A stretch of 64,000 nt of DNA from Paenibacillus marchantiophytorum (lineage in GTDB: Bacteria; Bacillota; Bacilli; Paenibacillales; NBRC-103111): NCBI RefSeq assembly GCF_014640555.1, contig NZ_BMHE01000007.1:62001-126000 (forward strand), written 5' to 3'. The translations under genes and the position numbers were made by a program. Every line of letters starts with the position of its first letter. The stretch's first letter is position 1. Of the stretch, positions 32,145 through 40,616 are shown piece by piece. Under the pieces are notes generated by a model, which was given only the letters and a program-made list of their open reading frames with translations, ran no database searches and was not told where the DNA came from.

Positions 32145-34361
32145 TTAATAGTCCTCCCACTCCTGCCGAGCGAGGATTTTGCCTGATTTCTGCAGTTCGT
32201 GCCGGATGGACTTGATAATATGCTTCATCCGGATCGAGTCACCCGCTTCGGCAGCTAAGAATGCGGATGAAACCACGACATTCTTGATGTTGCCTCCGGC
32301 AATCTCGTAGCGCTGCGCCAAATACTTAAAATCAACGTCATCGTTAAGCGGCGCCGCAGGCGGAAACATGGATTGCCAGATTTTTTCACGGTATTCGCTG
32401 TCCGGAAAGGGAAATTTAATAACGTAGTTAATGCGCCGCAAAAAGGCTTCATCAATATTATTTAAGAGATTCGTAGCCAGCACGGTAATGCCTTGATACT
32501 CCTCCATCTTCTGAAGCAGATAGGCGGTTTCGATGTTCGCGTATTTATCATGCGAATCTTTCACTTCCGAGCGTTTGCCAAACAGCGCATCCGTCTCATC
32601 AAAGAACAGCACCGCATTGCTCAGCTGCGCTTCTTCGAAGATCTCATGCAGATTCTTCTCCGTCTCGCCTATGTATTTACTGATTACCTGGGAGAGATCG
32701 ACTTTGTACAGCTCTAGCTGCAGGTCGCCGGCGACAACCTGCGCAGACATCGTCTTGCCCGTGCCCGGCGGGCCGGCGAACAGCATGCTAAGCCCTTTGC
32801 CGTAGGCTAGCTTCTTCTCGAAACCCCAGTCGTTGTAGACAACGCCGCGATATTTCACTTGATTGCAGGCGTTGCGCAGCTGATCCTTCTGCTCGGGTGG
32901 GAGCACGACGTCCTCCCACCCGTAGCGCGGCTCGATGCGCGTCGCCTTGCGCTCCAGCTTGTGCTGCACCTGCTGGTAGCACGCTTTGTAGAGCGCGTCC
33001 AGCCGCAGCGCCTGCGGCGCAGCTGCGGCTTCGCCATCCGCCTGCGGCTCGCGCTGCCAGGCGGAATACCCGCGCGCCAGCATCAGCGCGCGGCGGATCT
33101 GCCCAGGGGTGAAGCGGAATTTGCCGCTCATCACCCCAAAGTCAAGATTCGCCGCGCTCACACCGAGCTCGCGCGCGAATGCCGTCCACAGGCGCTCACG
33201 CCCGCCTTCGTCCGGCACTTGCAGTTCATGCTCAAGGAGCAGCCGCTCCTTGGGCTTCCAGCTCAGCCGGTTGTGCCGCCCGGCGAGCAGAAAGACCATG
33301 CCGCCGTAGCCGTCGAGCTGCTCGTGAAACCGCCCGAGCCGCTGCTGCGCAGCCTGATCCGGCTCCTCCGGGTAGAGCACATCCAGCCGTGTGAAACACA
33401 GCATGGCCTGATGCAGAATCGCCTCGCGGATAATCACGCTCAGCTGCTCTTCCAGACTTACGGCGTGCAGCAGCACATCCGCCAGATCAACCAGCAGCAG
33501 CGGCTTCTTGAAGAAGCTGCTGAGGTGCTTGACCTGCAGCTTCTTGCCGGCGCCCGCGTTCCCCCAGATGTGGAACGCCAGGCGCTTGCGCTCAGCCGCA
33601 GGTACCGCAGACATATCGCGGATGAAGTCCCGCAGCCGCTGCTGGAAGTCCTCGTGAACGAGCAAAGGCGTGAGCTCCTCATCGGGGTAGACCATTTGCA
33701 CCGCAGGCTTGAGTTTAGGATCAACCTCACCTGAATCCAATAGGAAAGAGATGATCCTTTTATCTAATACAAGCGGTTTGGATAATAGAGACTGACTGCC
33801 GTTGTCAGATTCTTCCCGTTGAAGCAGGTAGCGAGCCAAGCGACCTTCCGGTGCCATGAACGTCGTACGCGCAGCCCTCATTTCCTCCGGTTGACTGCAT
33901 GCAATCTGCAAAGCCAAGCTGATGTTGGGTGTTTTGCGAGTCAAATCATCCAAGAGAAAACCAAAGATCCGTTCATACTTGCGATCCAGTTCTACCGCTA
34001 GACCAAGCATGACGAACTTTTCCTCCACGTGAGAGAGTCCGAATACGGATGACAGATAAGATAAAGGCAAGAATATGCCTGTTTGGCGGCTTTCTCCCAG
34101 CCTTGCAGCTAGGTAAGCTTCACTCTCTTCAATCGCAGCCATCAGCGCTCGCTCTTCCTCATCCAACGCCTCATTAGCGCCATATCCACCGACCAGACGG
34201 ATGAATTCATCTTCGGACACGAACATCCCCCGGAACGAATCCGTTTGCGGATCAGGGGTTAGTTTCTGACGACGTTTATATAGAAGCTCCAGCTTTCGAT
34301 CCAACAATGTAAGCTCGTCCTTATAATGTTCCCATGCATGTGAATATCCTTGAGCTGCCAT
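32145..34361 (-). CDS. eCIS AAA+ ATPase (Afp15/Pvc15-like) with tandem AAA modules
   Basis: 738 residues. The C-terminal AAA+ module has Walker A GPPGTGKT (about residue 528), Walker B VLFFDETDALFGKR (about 583) with catalytic Glu, sensor 1 VLATNLLNNID, and the arginine-finger region EAFLRRINYVIKFPFPD. A first module (about 255-400) has a degenerate P-loop GNAGAGKK and no clear Walker B Glu, so it is probably non-catalytic. The N-terminal ~170 residues include the helical segment seen in ATPases of this family. Afp15-type ATPases are needed for particle assembly or cargo loading. Transcribed away from the diguanylate cyclase at 34492 and ended by a hairpin. Confidence 0.93.
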   Translation of the reverse strand: MAAQGYSHAWEHYKDELTLLDRKLELLYKRRQKLTPDPQTDSFRGMFVSEDEFIRLVGGYGANEALDEEERALMAAIEESEAYLAARLGESRQTGIFLPLSYLSSVFGLSHVEEKFVMLGLAVELDRKYERIFGFLLDDLTRKTPNISLALQIACSQPEEMRAARTTFMAPEGRLARYLLQREESDNGSQSLLSKPLVLDKRIISFLLDSGEVDPKLKPAVQMVYPDEELTPLLVHEDFQQRLRDFIRDMSAVPAAERKRLAFHIWGNAGAGKKLQVKHLSSFFKKPLLLVDLADVLLHAVSLEEQLSVIIREAILHQAMLCFTRLDVLYPEEPDQAAQQRLGRFHEQLDGYGGMVFLLAGRHNRLSWKPKERLLLEHELQVPDEGGRERLWTAFARELGVSAANLDFGVMSGKFRFTPGQIRRALMLARGYSAWQREPQADGEAAAAPQALRLDALYKACYQQVQHKLERKATRIEPRYGWEDVVLPPEQKDQLRNACNQVKYRGVVYNDWGFEKKLAYGKGLSMLFAGPPGTGKTMSAQVVAGDLQLELYKVDLSQVISKYIGETEKNLHEIFEEAQLSNAVLFFDETDALFGKRSEVKDSHDKYANIETAYLLQKMEEYQGITVLATNLLNNIDEAFLRRINYVIKFPFPDSEYREKIWQSMFPPAAPLNDDVDFKYLAQRYEIAGGNIKNVVVSSAFLAAEAGDSIRMKHIIKSIRHELQKSGKILARQEWEDY

Positions 34362-34491
34362 AGCCCTCCTGAAGAACTCTTTGCTATTTTCATTGCTTGC
34401 TAAAATGGGGTGTTATTCTTTACAATGGTCACATAAGGCACAAATTGATTTCCAATAATTGCTACCCTGAAAGGAAAGTGGCCTGCTTCCG

Positions 34492-35592
34492 ATGGAACAA
34501 CTTCCGGCGAATGATCATATTTGGAACCGCAAACTTATCCATTTACTATGGTGGATTCTACTCATCTATGAAGTAGCGGCAATGATTGGTTTTTTCTTTG
34601 ATTTATATAATCAACCTGCTGGGTGGCAAACCAGCTTTTGGCAATACCAAGTTCTTCCCACTAGTTTTCAGCTTTTACTTATGGGTGCCGGTTATCTGAC
34701 GTTGCATTATCTCAAACGATATAGTGATTTTATCATGATTATATGGACCATGACCACGGTCAGTATTTATATGGTTTGCATCCCGGAACTGATGGGCAGT
34801 TACGAATTAATTAGCATCCCTATTATTTTGGCCTCTGTATATTTCCAAAAAAGATATATTATCTTCGCTTATAGTTTAGGTATGTTTTGTTTAATCAGCT
34901 TATTTATTAGCCAGGTTAATCAAGGATACTTAATTACACCCTATAAAGTGATTGTCTCTGTTACAGTGCTTACTTCCACCGCTCTCGTCTGTTTTGCCAT
35001 TATGAATAAAGGCTTGGCGCTTATTACTCAGCTCAGAGAATCGGTTGTTCGCGAGCAGGATCTCCTTATCCGCAATGTCATGATTGATCGGCTGTCCAAG
35101 GTAGATGCCCTCACGGAGTTGTTTAATCATCGTTCCTTTCAAGAACACACGGATCACCTTATTTCGCATATGCCTTATGACACACCATTGGTACTAGCCC
35201 TGATGGATATCGATAATTTCAAAAAAATCAATGATACCTATGGTCACTGGGTAGGTGATGTCGTGCTCAAAACCATCGGAACTCTCCTCAAAGAAGTGCT
35301 CGGGCCAGATGATATGTCCTTTCGCTATGGCGGAGAGGAATTCGCTGTTCTTTTCGTGGGCAAGAGCCATGAAGAGGTCATGGGCTTGTGTGAACAACTG
35401 ATGCAATTCATTCGGGAGACTGAAATTCCAGAGATGCCGGGGCAAGCGTTGACGATGAGCATCGGGCTTGCGCCTTACAATCGGAATACGATGAAGAAAG
35501 CCTGGTTTCAACAGGTAGATGAATGTTTATACGTCGCCAAACGCAATGGCAAAAATCGGATTCATGCCCATATGTCCTACGAACAACGTTAA
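34492..35592 (+). CDS. Membrane diguanylate cyclase (GGDEF)
   Basis: 366 residues. About six transmembrane helices (residues 15-170) form the input domain, followed by a short coiled linker and a GGDEF domain (about 195-360). Active-site motif YGGEEF is intact, as are metal-binding MDIDNFKKIND and MSIGLA. The inhibitory I-site RxxD is missing: the five-residue position before the motif reads PDDMSFR. It should make cyclic di-GMP from GTP without classical product inhibition. It diverges from the eCIS ATPase gene across 130 bases, which could link the two by shared regulation (inference). Confidence 0.93.
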   Translation: MEQLPANDHIWNRKLIHLLWWILLIYEVAAMIGFFFDLYNQPAGWQTSFWQYQVLPTSFQLLLMGAGYLTLHYLKRYSDFIMIIWTMTTVSIYMVCIPELMGSYELISIPIILASVYFQKRYIIFAYSLGMFCLISLFISQVNQGYLITPYKVIVSVTVLTSTALVCFAIMNKGLALITQLRESVVREQDLLIRNVMIDRLSKVDALTELFNHRSFQEHTDHLISHMPYDTPLVLALMDIDNFKKINDTYGHWVGDVVLKTIGTLLKEVLGPDDMSFRYGGEEFAVLFVGKSHEEVMGLCEQLMQFIRETEIPEMPGQALTMSIGLAPYNRNTMKKAWFQQVDECLYVAKRNGKNRIHAHMSYEQR

Positions 35593-35594
35593 TT

Positions 35595-35630
35595 AGTCAG
35601 GAGCCTAAAGCTTCTGACTTTTTTATTTTT
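35595..35630 (+). terminator. Terminator of the diguanylate cyclase gene
   Basis: AGTCAGGAGC pairs with GCTTCTGACT over a 5-base loop, followed by TTTTTTATTTTT. Confidence 0.88.
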
Positions 35631-35718
35631 GGCCTGTGTCATTACTTTCCAGATAAAAACCCCTCATCAAATGCTCAACTTTCTCCGAAACATATAATAT
35701 ACAACAGGAGGTAGACAC

Positions 35719-36081
35719 ATGAAGCCAAAAATTCTAGTCGTTGATCCCGTCAAAAGTCTTCGAAACATTTTATGTCAATTGATTCAGTCTATGGGCTATG
35801 ATGTGTTGGAAGCGTCTAGCGGTGCTGAAGCTATTCGATCTTACCAAAACAACTATCCGATCCTGACAACGATGGATCTGAATATGCCTGATATGAACGG
35901 TGTTGACATCATTCGTAAAATAAAAGAATTCGACCCCGAAGCCAACATCATGATGTGCTCCGCTTTGGAGCAGCGATCGATGATTATTGAAGGCATCCAT
36001 GCAGGAGCCAAGGAATTCGTCTCTAAGCCTTTCCATGAAAACAATATGAAGGAAACGATGAGGAAGCTGCTGCTTGTTTGA
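35719..36081 (+). CDS. Stand-alone response-regulator receiver domain (CheY-like)
   Basis: 120 residues, receiver domain only. The phospho-acceptor Asp lies in TMDLNMPDMNG (about residue 53), followed by the conserved Ser in MCSALE and the Lys in VSKPF. The acidic pair at the N-terminus is reduced to one Asp (VVDPVKSLR instead of DD), which may weaken Mg binding. AGGAGG precedes the ATG. There is no cognate kinase next to it; the neighbouring diguanylate cyclase may be functionally related (inference). Confidence 0.9.
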   Translation: MKPKILVVDPVKSLRNILCQLIQSMGYDVLEASSGAEAIRSYQNNYPILTTMDLNMPDMNGVDIIRKIKEFDPEANIMMCSALEQRSMIIEGIHAGAKEFVSKPFHENNMKETMRKLLLV

Positions 36082-36174
36082 AGGCGATTGGGATGACAAA
36101 AAAAGAGCATAATCTCATACATGAATTTGGTGGATTCAGCCAATAATAGCCAAAATCAAATGAGGTGATTAGCG

Positions 36175-36822
36175 ATGTGTCATTCCATATCCATGCTTGC
36201 TGACGTTAACGATATCATGAAGCAATTCCGTATTGATCGACTGCTTTCCTACAGTTCCAATCGTTATGAAGTGAAGCCGACGGAGTCGGTTTCTGCGGTC
36301 ATGATGAACAAAAAAGGGGAACGACTGCTTGATGAGTTTCGCTGGGGATTAATGCCGTTCTGGGCCAAAGACGCGGTCTGTGGAGAACGCGATTCGATCT
36401 TCTCCAACATCGTCTTCGAGCGAATTGTCAAAAAGCAGCGCTGTATTATTCCATGCAGCGGCTTCTATATCAGTGTCACGGAAGGCAAGGAAACCCAGTG
36501 GACCAGGTTCAAAATGCGCAGCGGTACGTTCGGCATTGCCGGCCTATATGATGTCTGGCAAGCTCCTTCCGGCCAGGAAGAACTTCGCACATGCATGATG
36601 CTGATGACAGAAGCCAACTCGCTTGTGTCCCCCTATCATCGCCACATGCCAGCCATTCTCGATGAAGAGCAAGCTGAGAAGTGGCTCCAGCCTGAACAGC
36701 GCGACAGCCGCTTGCTCCGGTCCATCCTTCGTCCTGTCGACGATCTTCTCATGGTTGCCAATGTCCTCTCTTCGCCGGAAGAGAAACTGGAATCGGGTAC
36801 CGATGTGAGTGTTTTTGCCTAA
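36175..36822 (+). CDS. SRAP-family protein (YedK/HMCES-like, abasic-site crosslinking)
   Basis: 215 residues. Cys2 follows Met1 (MCHSIS), which after Met removal forms the thiazolidine crosslink to abasic sites in single-stranded DNA. Other family residues are present: FRWGLMPFWAK, the ARNE-like ERDSIFSN (diverged), RCIIPCSGFYIS with the catalytic-pocket residues, and HRHMPAIL with the conserved His. The start is preceded by GAGGTGA. It protects abasic sites during replication in known members. The opening differs from the usual MCGRF, so the N-terminal loop is slightly atypical. Confidence 0.88.
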   Translation: MCHSISMLADVNDIMKQFRIDRLLSYSSNRYEVKPTESVSAVMMNKKGERLLDEFRWGLMPFWAKDAVCGERDSIFSNIVFERIVKKQRCIIPCSGFYISVTEGKETQWTRFKMRSGTFGIAGLYDVWQAPSGQEELRTCMMLMTEANSLVSPYHRHMPAILDEEQAEKWLQPEQRDSRLLRSILRPVDDLLMVANVLSSPEEKLESGTDVSVFA

Positions 36823-36858
36823 AAAAACAAGGGCTGCGCCAATGCGCAAGCCCTTTAT
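36821..36858. terminator. Bidirectional terminator between convergent genes
   Basis: AAGGGCTGCGC and GCGCAAGCCCTT form the stem, flanked by seven As on one side and a T-rich stretch on the other. It serves both the SRAP gene and the DUF1284 gene. Confidence 0.85.
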
Positions 36859-37289
36859 TTATGCTCTGGAACGGGTGGCAGCGATCCACCTTCGCCGATT
36901 AAGCGCACACCATCCGCACAAACGCCGTACGACTCCCAGCGGCATGTTGCACAGAGCTGACCTATGTCTCCTGGCTTGACGAAATCCGCTACTCGCCCGC
37001 AAATGTCTGACCAACTTAGCTCTGTCCCTACCTGCAAGCCAAGCTTCTCGATAATCTCGGCATCACGGGAATAGACCGTCCGATTCTCACAATGCGAGAC
37101 TTCATCTGTAGGATAGGCTGCGCAGAGATCATCTGGACCCAGTACAACGCGGATAACCGTCTCTGGCTGCTGACGGAGTGTTTCATAAACGTCCGTCATA
37201 TTTTCGCAAAATTGTTTGGAGTACCCCATCCCTCTGTAACCTAACAGACAAAGCAGGTGATGGCCTCGCAAACCAATCGGCTCCCTCAT
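36855..37289 (-). CDS. DUF1284-family protein
   Basis: 144 residues, small soluble protein with conserved LRGHHLLCLLGYRGMGYS at the N-terminus and several cysteines (DLCAAYP, CENRTVYSRD, CATCRWESYGVC) that could bind a metal. The family has no firmly established function known to me. Its ATG overlaps the stop codon of the Nudix gene by one base, so the two are translationally coupled. Confidence 0.85.
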   Translation of the reverse strand: MREPIGLRGHHLLCLLGYRGMGYSKQFCENMTDVYETLRQQPETVIRVVLGPDDLCAAYPTDEVSHCENRTVYSRDAEIIEKLGLQVGTELSWSDICGRVADFVKPGDIGQLCATCRWESYGVCADGVRLIGEGGSLPPVPEHK

Positions 37290-37870
37290 TACACAGACAC
37301 CTTGGGAACACGGTACAGGCCGTACCCCTCCATATGGATGATGGGCTCCTGATCTTGGGTAAGGCCTTCATCCTTGGAATGCAGCGCAACATCGATCAAC
37401 CAACGTGTGAAATCAGCTACAGGCATAGACGCCATTTCCTGCAAACTGAAGAAGCCAGCTGCATCCACTTCCACGCCATCCGGGATAGGTTCACCGCCAA
37501 CATAGGCCATTTCGAAAGCGATATATACATTGTGGATGCTTCTTGGCAAATCACGCACAGCGACCAAGCGAGTAACCTTCGCCTGAACGCCGGATTCTTC
37601 AAGCACTTCGCGCACAATGGTATCCTGAATCAGCTCATACTGCTCAATATAGCCGCCTGGGTTCGTCCATCGGCCCTTCCCTGGCTCCTGCGCTCTGCGA
37701 ACAAGCAGAATTTTCTCATCTTTCATAACAAGGGCGCCTACCCCAATGCTGTAATTGCCCCAATGTACGAAGCTGCACGCCGTGCATGCTCTTCGCACCG
37801 TACCATCCACATCGCGCGACTCCATGGCGGACCCGCAAGTCATACAAAATTTAGCTTCCATCTGCTTCAT
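37289..37870 (-). CDS. Nudix hydrolase with N-terminal zinc ribbon
   Basis: 193 residues. An N-terminal ribbon has CMTCGSAM and CTACSFVHWGN (two CxxC pairs), as in NADH-pyrophosphatase-type Nudix proteins. The Nudix box is complete: GGYIEQYE, then REVLEESGV. It probably hydrolyses a nucleoside-diphosphate derivative; the exact substrate is not predictable. The ATG at 37870 is preferred because AGGAAG lies six bases before it; an upstream TTG would add two residues. In an operon with the DUF1284 gene. Confidence 0.88.
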   Translation of the reverse strand: MKQMEAKFCMTCGSAMESRDVDGTVRRACTACSFVHWGNYSIGVGALVMKDEKILLVRRAQEPGKGRWTNPGGYIEQYELIQDTIVREVLEESGVQAKVTRLVAVRDLPRSIHNVYIAFEMAYVGGEPIPDGVEVDAAGFFSLQEMASMPVADFTRWLIDVALHSKDEGLTQDQEPIIHMEGYGLYRVPKVSV

Positions 37871-37945
37871 CTCCAACTTCCTATAATAATCTGTGTCTAT
37901 TAGCTTACTGCTTTAGACAGATAATAGGCAACTCCGAATCCGAGG

Positions 37946-39376
37946 CTAGAACTGAAAATAAATAAAAGAACTTTGCTCCGGCTTCAGCACGTACAATAAT
38001 ATTAGCACGACTAGGCAGTAAATCGCAGCCCTGACAGGCGAAGGAATCCAACGATGCCACGCCGTCGATACGCGACCGAGATGCCTCAATAAGTACGCCT
38101 CCAAAACGTGAAGCGCAAAAAGCCCTGCCGCGATCCCCCAGAAATGCCATACCCATCTTGGCATGAGCAATGCCTTGGGATTCAGCATTCGACTAATGAG
38201 ATCCATTGCGGTATGAAGCCCTTCTGTTCGAAAAATGACCCAGCCGAGACAGGTTAACATAAAGAAGACACCAATTGCCAGGATACGGTACCACAGATAC
38301 TTTTGAATATAAACGATTCTAAGCCGCTGAAGCAGCATCACATATAATTTGTGACCGATCAAAAGCCCTCCCTGGTACATCCCCCAAGCAACAAAAGTCC
38401 ATTTACTCCCATGCCAAAACCCGGAAATCGTCATAGCCGCAAATAGATTGGCATACTGTCTGATCTCACCGCGCCGAGATCCCCCTAGTGCAATGTAGAT
38501 GTAATCACGGATCCAGGAAGACAAGGTGATATGCCACCGCCGCCAGAATTCCGTTGCATTGGCGCTTAAATAAGGCGTATCAAAATTTCTGGCCAGCTCC
38601 AGTCCGAACAAACATCCCAACCCGACAGCCATATCGCTGTAGCCTGAGAAATCGCAGTAAATCTGAAAGGCATACAAGACCGAACCCGTCCATCCCTCAG
38701 CCCCGCTGATGGTGCTCGCTTGTGAGAAAAAGCTGTCGCTATAGGGCGCCAACTGATCTGCTATGCCCATTTTCTTCAGCAAGCCCAGTACAATAAAGAA
38801 AACTCCCAGACGTATCTGCGCTGGGTTAAAACGAATCTTGTCCAATTGCTGAATCTGCGGCAAAAATTCCTTGCCTCGCATGATTGGCCCAGCGATCATA
38901 TGCGCGAAAAACATAATGAACATCCAGAACCGCAGCAGCGAACGCTCGGCAGCAATCCGCCCCTTATAAATATCGACTAAATAAGAAATCAACTCAAAGG
39001 TATAGAAAGAAATACCGAGCGGAAGGGCATAGTGCAGCCATGATGCTTCGTGGGCGACCAAATGGATGGACAAGAGCTTCTCCAAACTGCGCAGGGCAAA
39101 ATCAGTGTACTTAAAAAAGACGAGATTGCCTGACGTCAGCAAAATCCCTATCCATAGTAGGATGCGCCGCCCTCTGCTCGCTTGTTCGATCCATCGTCCA
39201 CACCCAAATACCGCTAAAGAGACAATTCCGAACAAAAGCAAGTAACCAGGCCCCACTACGCCGTAAAAAATAACATTAGCCGCTGTCAGCAACCAGAGCC
39301 GATGCTTAGGAATGAAATAAAATAATCCCATTGAGATTACCAAAAACAAAGCAAATTCCGGCGTATTAAACATCAT
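37946..39376 (-). CDS. MBOAT-family membrane O-acyltransferase (AlgI/DltB/PatA-like)
   Basis: 476 residues with about ten to twelve hydrophobic helices. The MBOAT core is visible: ILFCDFSGYSDMAVGLGCLFG-type segment (YCDFSGYSDMAVGLG), FWRRWHITLSSWIRDYIYI and, later, SGFWHGSKWTFVAWGMYQG with the catalytic His. Such proteins move an acyl group, usually acetyl, across the membrane to an exported polymer. The ATG overlaps the stop of the SGNH-like gene upstream by four bases. Substrate probably an exopolysaccharide or wall glycan (inference). Confidence 0.92.
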   Translation of the reverse strand: MMFNTPEFALFLVISMGLFYFIPKHRLWLLTAANVIFYGVVGPGYLLLFGIVSLAVFGCGRWIEQASRGRRILLWIGILLTSGNLVFFKYTDFALRSLEKLLSIHLVAHEASWLHYALPLGISFYTFELISYLVDIYKGRIAAERSLLRFWMFIMFFAHMIAGPIMRGKEFLPQIQQLDKIRFNPAQIRLGVFFIVLGLLKKMGIADQLAPYSDSFFSQASTISGAEGWTGSVLYAFQIYCDFSGYSDMAVGLGCLFGLELARNFDTPYLSANATEFWRRWHITLSSWIRDYIYIALGGSRRGEIRQYANLFAAMTISGFWHGSKWTFVAWGMYQGGLLIGHKLYVMLLQRLRIVYIQKYLWYRILAIGVFFMLTCLGWVIFRTEGLHTAMDLISRMLNPKALLMPRWVWHFWGIAAGLFALHVLEAYLLRHLGRVSTAWHRWIPSPVRAAIYCLVVLILLYVLKPEQSSFIYFQF

Positions 39377-40470
39377 AGCGGTTTGGCTGCCCCTCTCTGT
39401 CTATAAGCATCCCATATCAGCTGCGCCATCATCTTATACCCCTCCGGCATGAGATGAGTGAAATCGGTAAACCAACTTTCTGAAATTTGTCCTTCGAGAT
39501 TTAAATAATGAACAGGTAATTGCGACAAAAACCCGTCCAATCTCCCACTATTCTCTACATAGCCAGGATCATTGACGAAATCCTTCATTAAATCATGATT
39601 CGTTCCCGCCATTACGATCCAAGTTTCTTTCCCTTGTTGATGACGTATGATTTGCCGTGTGAAATAAACATCAGGATTGGATTCTGTTAAATCCAATGGC
39701 TGATTAGTAAAAGCCACCTTCAACTGATCTTGCTTGAGCATCGCATCCAAAGAATCCCGGTCCTTCGTATACCAAGGCTCTGGCAGAGCTAGTGAATCAT
39801 CGGGCAATGGCCGATTGTGCAGCTTATCCCATTGAATATCTACAGATTTTTGGTAATAATCCTTGTACGCTAGTAACGGAATGTAGGGATACACCTGCTT
39901 TTTCAGCAAATCCTGCAGCCAGATGTAGGGATTTTTATAAAGTGGATAATCGCTTGTTTGTCCTAATTGTGATTTGAATTTGCGATACGAACCAGGATCT
40001 AGCACTCGCAAATTCTCCTGCCACCATGAAAGAACAGGTTGATAAGGTACTCTAGGCACATAACTGGCATATCTCACATTTAAAATGACATGGTCCGTAG
40101 ATATCCCCTGTTCATCGAGCATGAGCAGCATCGTATAAATATCGCCCAGTTGCGAGCCTGGAAAAGAAAGATTGAACACAGTCGGACGCTCCGGCATTTG
40201 TTCCAGAAATGCGCTGATGCTCTGATCCGAACTGCCCGGACTTCCATAAAAGACGGAATCACCCAGTAGGATTACGTAGTCTTGAGCAGGGTCATGGTCA
40301 ATTTTGCGCTTCATATAACGGATGACCGGGTCAATATTTCGAACATTATTGACGATAAGCGGGTAGCTCAGCCTGTTGCGATACACGGCTTCTGCAGAAA
40401 TGACATAAGGAAGCAAGATATTAATTAGTAAAAAAAATACGACAACATAAGGGATACTCTTCTTCTTCAT
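39373..40470 (-). CDS. Membrane-anchored SGNH/AlgX-like acyltransferase partner
   Basis: 365 residues. A single N-terminal membrane anchor (about 5-25) is followed by an extracytoplasmic SGNH-hydrolase fold: block I ILLGDSVFYG with the nucleophile Ser, block III-like MAGTNHD, and block V FTDFTHLMPEG with the Asp-x-x-His pair. Proteins of this type (AlgJ/AlgX, DltD, PatB) complete acyl transfer from their MBOAT partner to the polymer. It overlaps the MBOAT gene by four bases and forms a two-gene operon. Confidence 0.88.
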   Translation of the reverse strand: MKKKSIPYVVVFFLLINILLPYVISAEAVYRNRLSYPLIVNNVRNIDPVIRYMKRKIDHDPAQDYVILLGDSVFYGSPGSSDQSISAFLEQMPERPTVFNLSFPGSQLGDIYTMLLMLDEQGISTDHVILNVRYASYVPRVPYQPVLSWWQENLRVLDPGSYRKFKSQLGQTSDYPLYKNPYIWLQDLLKKQVYPYIPLLAYKDYYQKSVDIQWDKLHNRPLPDDSLALPEPWYTKDRDSLDAMLKQDQLKVAFTNQPLDLTESNPDVYFTRQIIRHQQGKETWIVMAGTNHDLMKDFVNDPGYVENSGRLDGFLSQLPVHYLNLEGQISESWFTDFTHLMPEGYKMMAQLIWDAYRQRGAAKPL

Positions 40471-40543
40471 CCATAATCACCCAGAAGTTAGACGCACAAT
40501 TGGTTCAAAAGTTGCAGATGAAGGTGGGGAGGTAGATATATAA

Positions 40544-40600
40544 AAGCATCAAACTTGGGCACACTCAGCATTGTCGGCCAAATGCTCTCAAATTTGATGC
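40544..40600. terminator. Long imperfect hairpin between two minus-strand genes
   Basis: AGCATCAAACTTG pairs with CAAATTTGATGCT (one mismatch) around a central loop. It lies between the permease gene and the SGNH gene, with no strong T-run, so function as terminator is likely but not certain. Confidence 0.45.
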
Positions 40601-40616
40601 TCAGCGTTAATTCGTG

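Noticed and set aside
10175..34361. Complete prophage or R-type tailocin
   Set aside because: No capsid, portal, terminase, integrase or lysis genes, while an Afp15-type AAA+ ATPase and a DUF4255 terminator, hallmarks of eCIS, are present.
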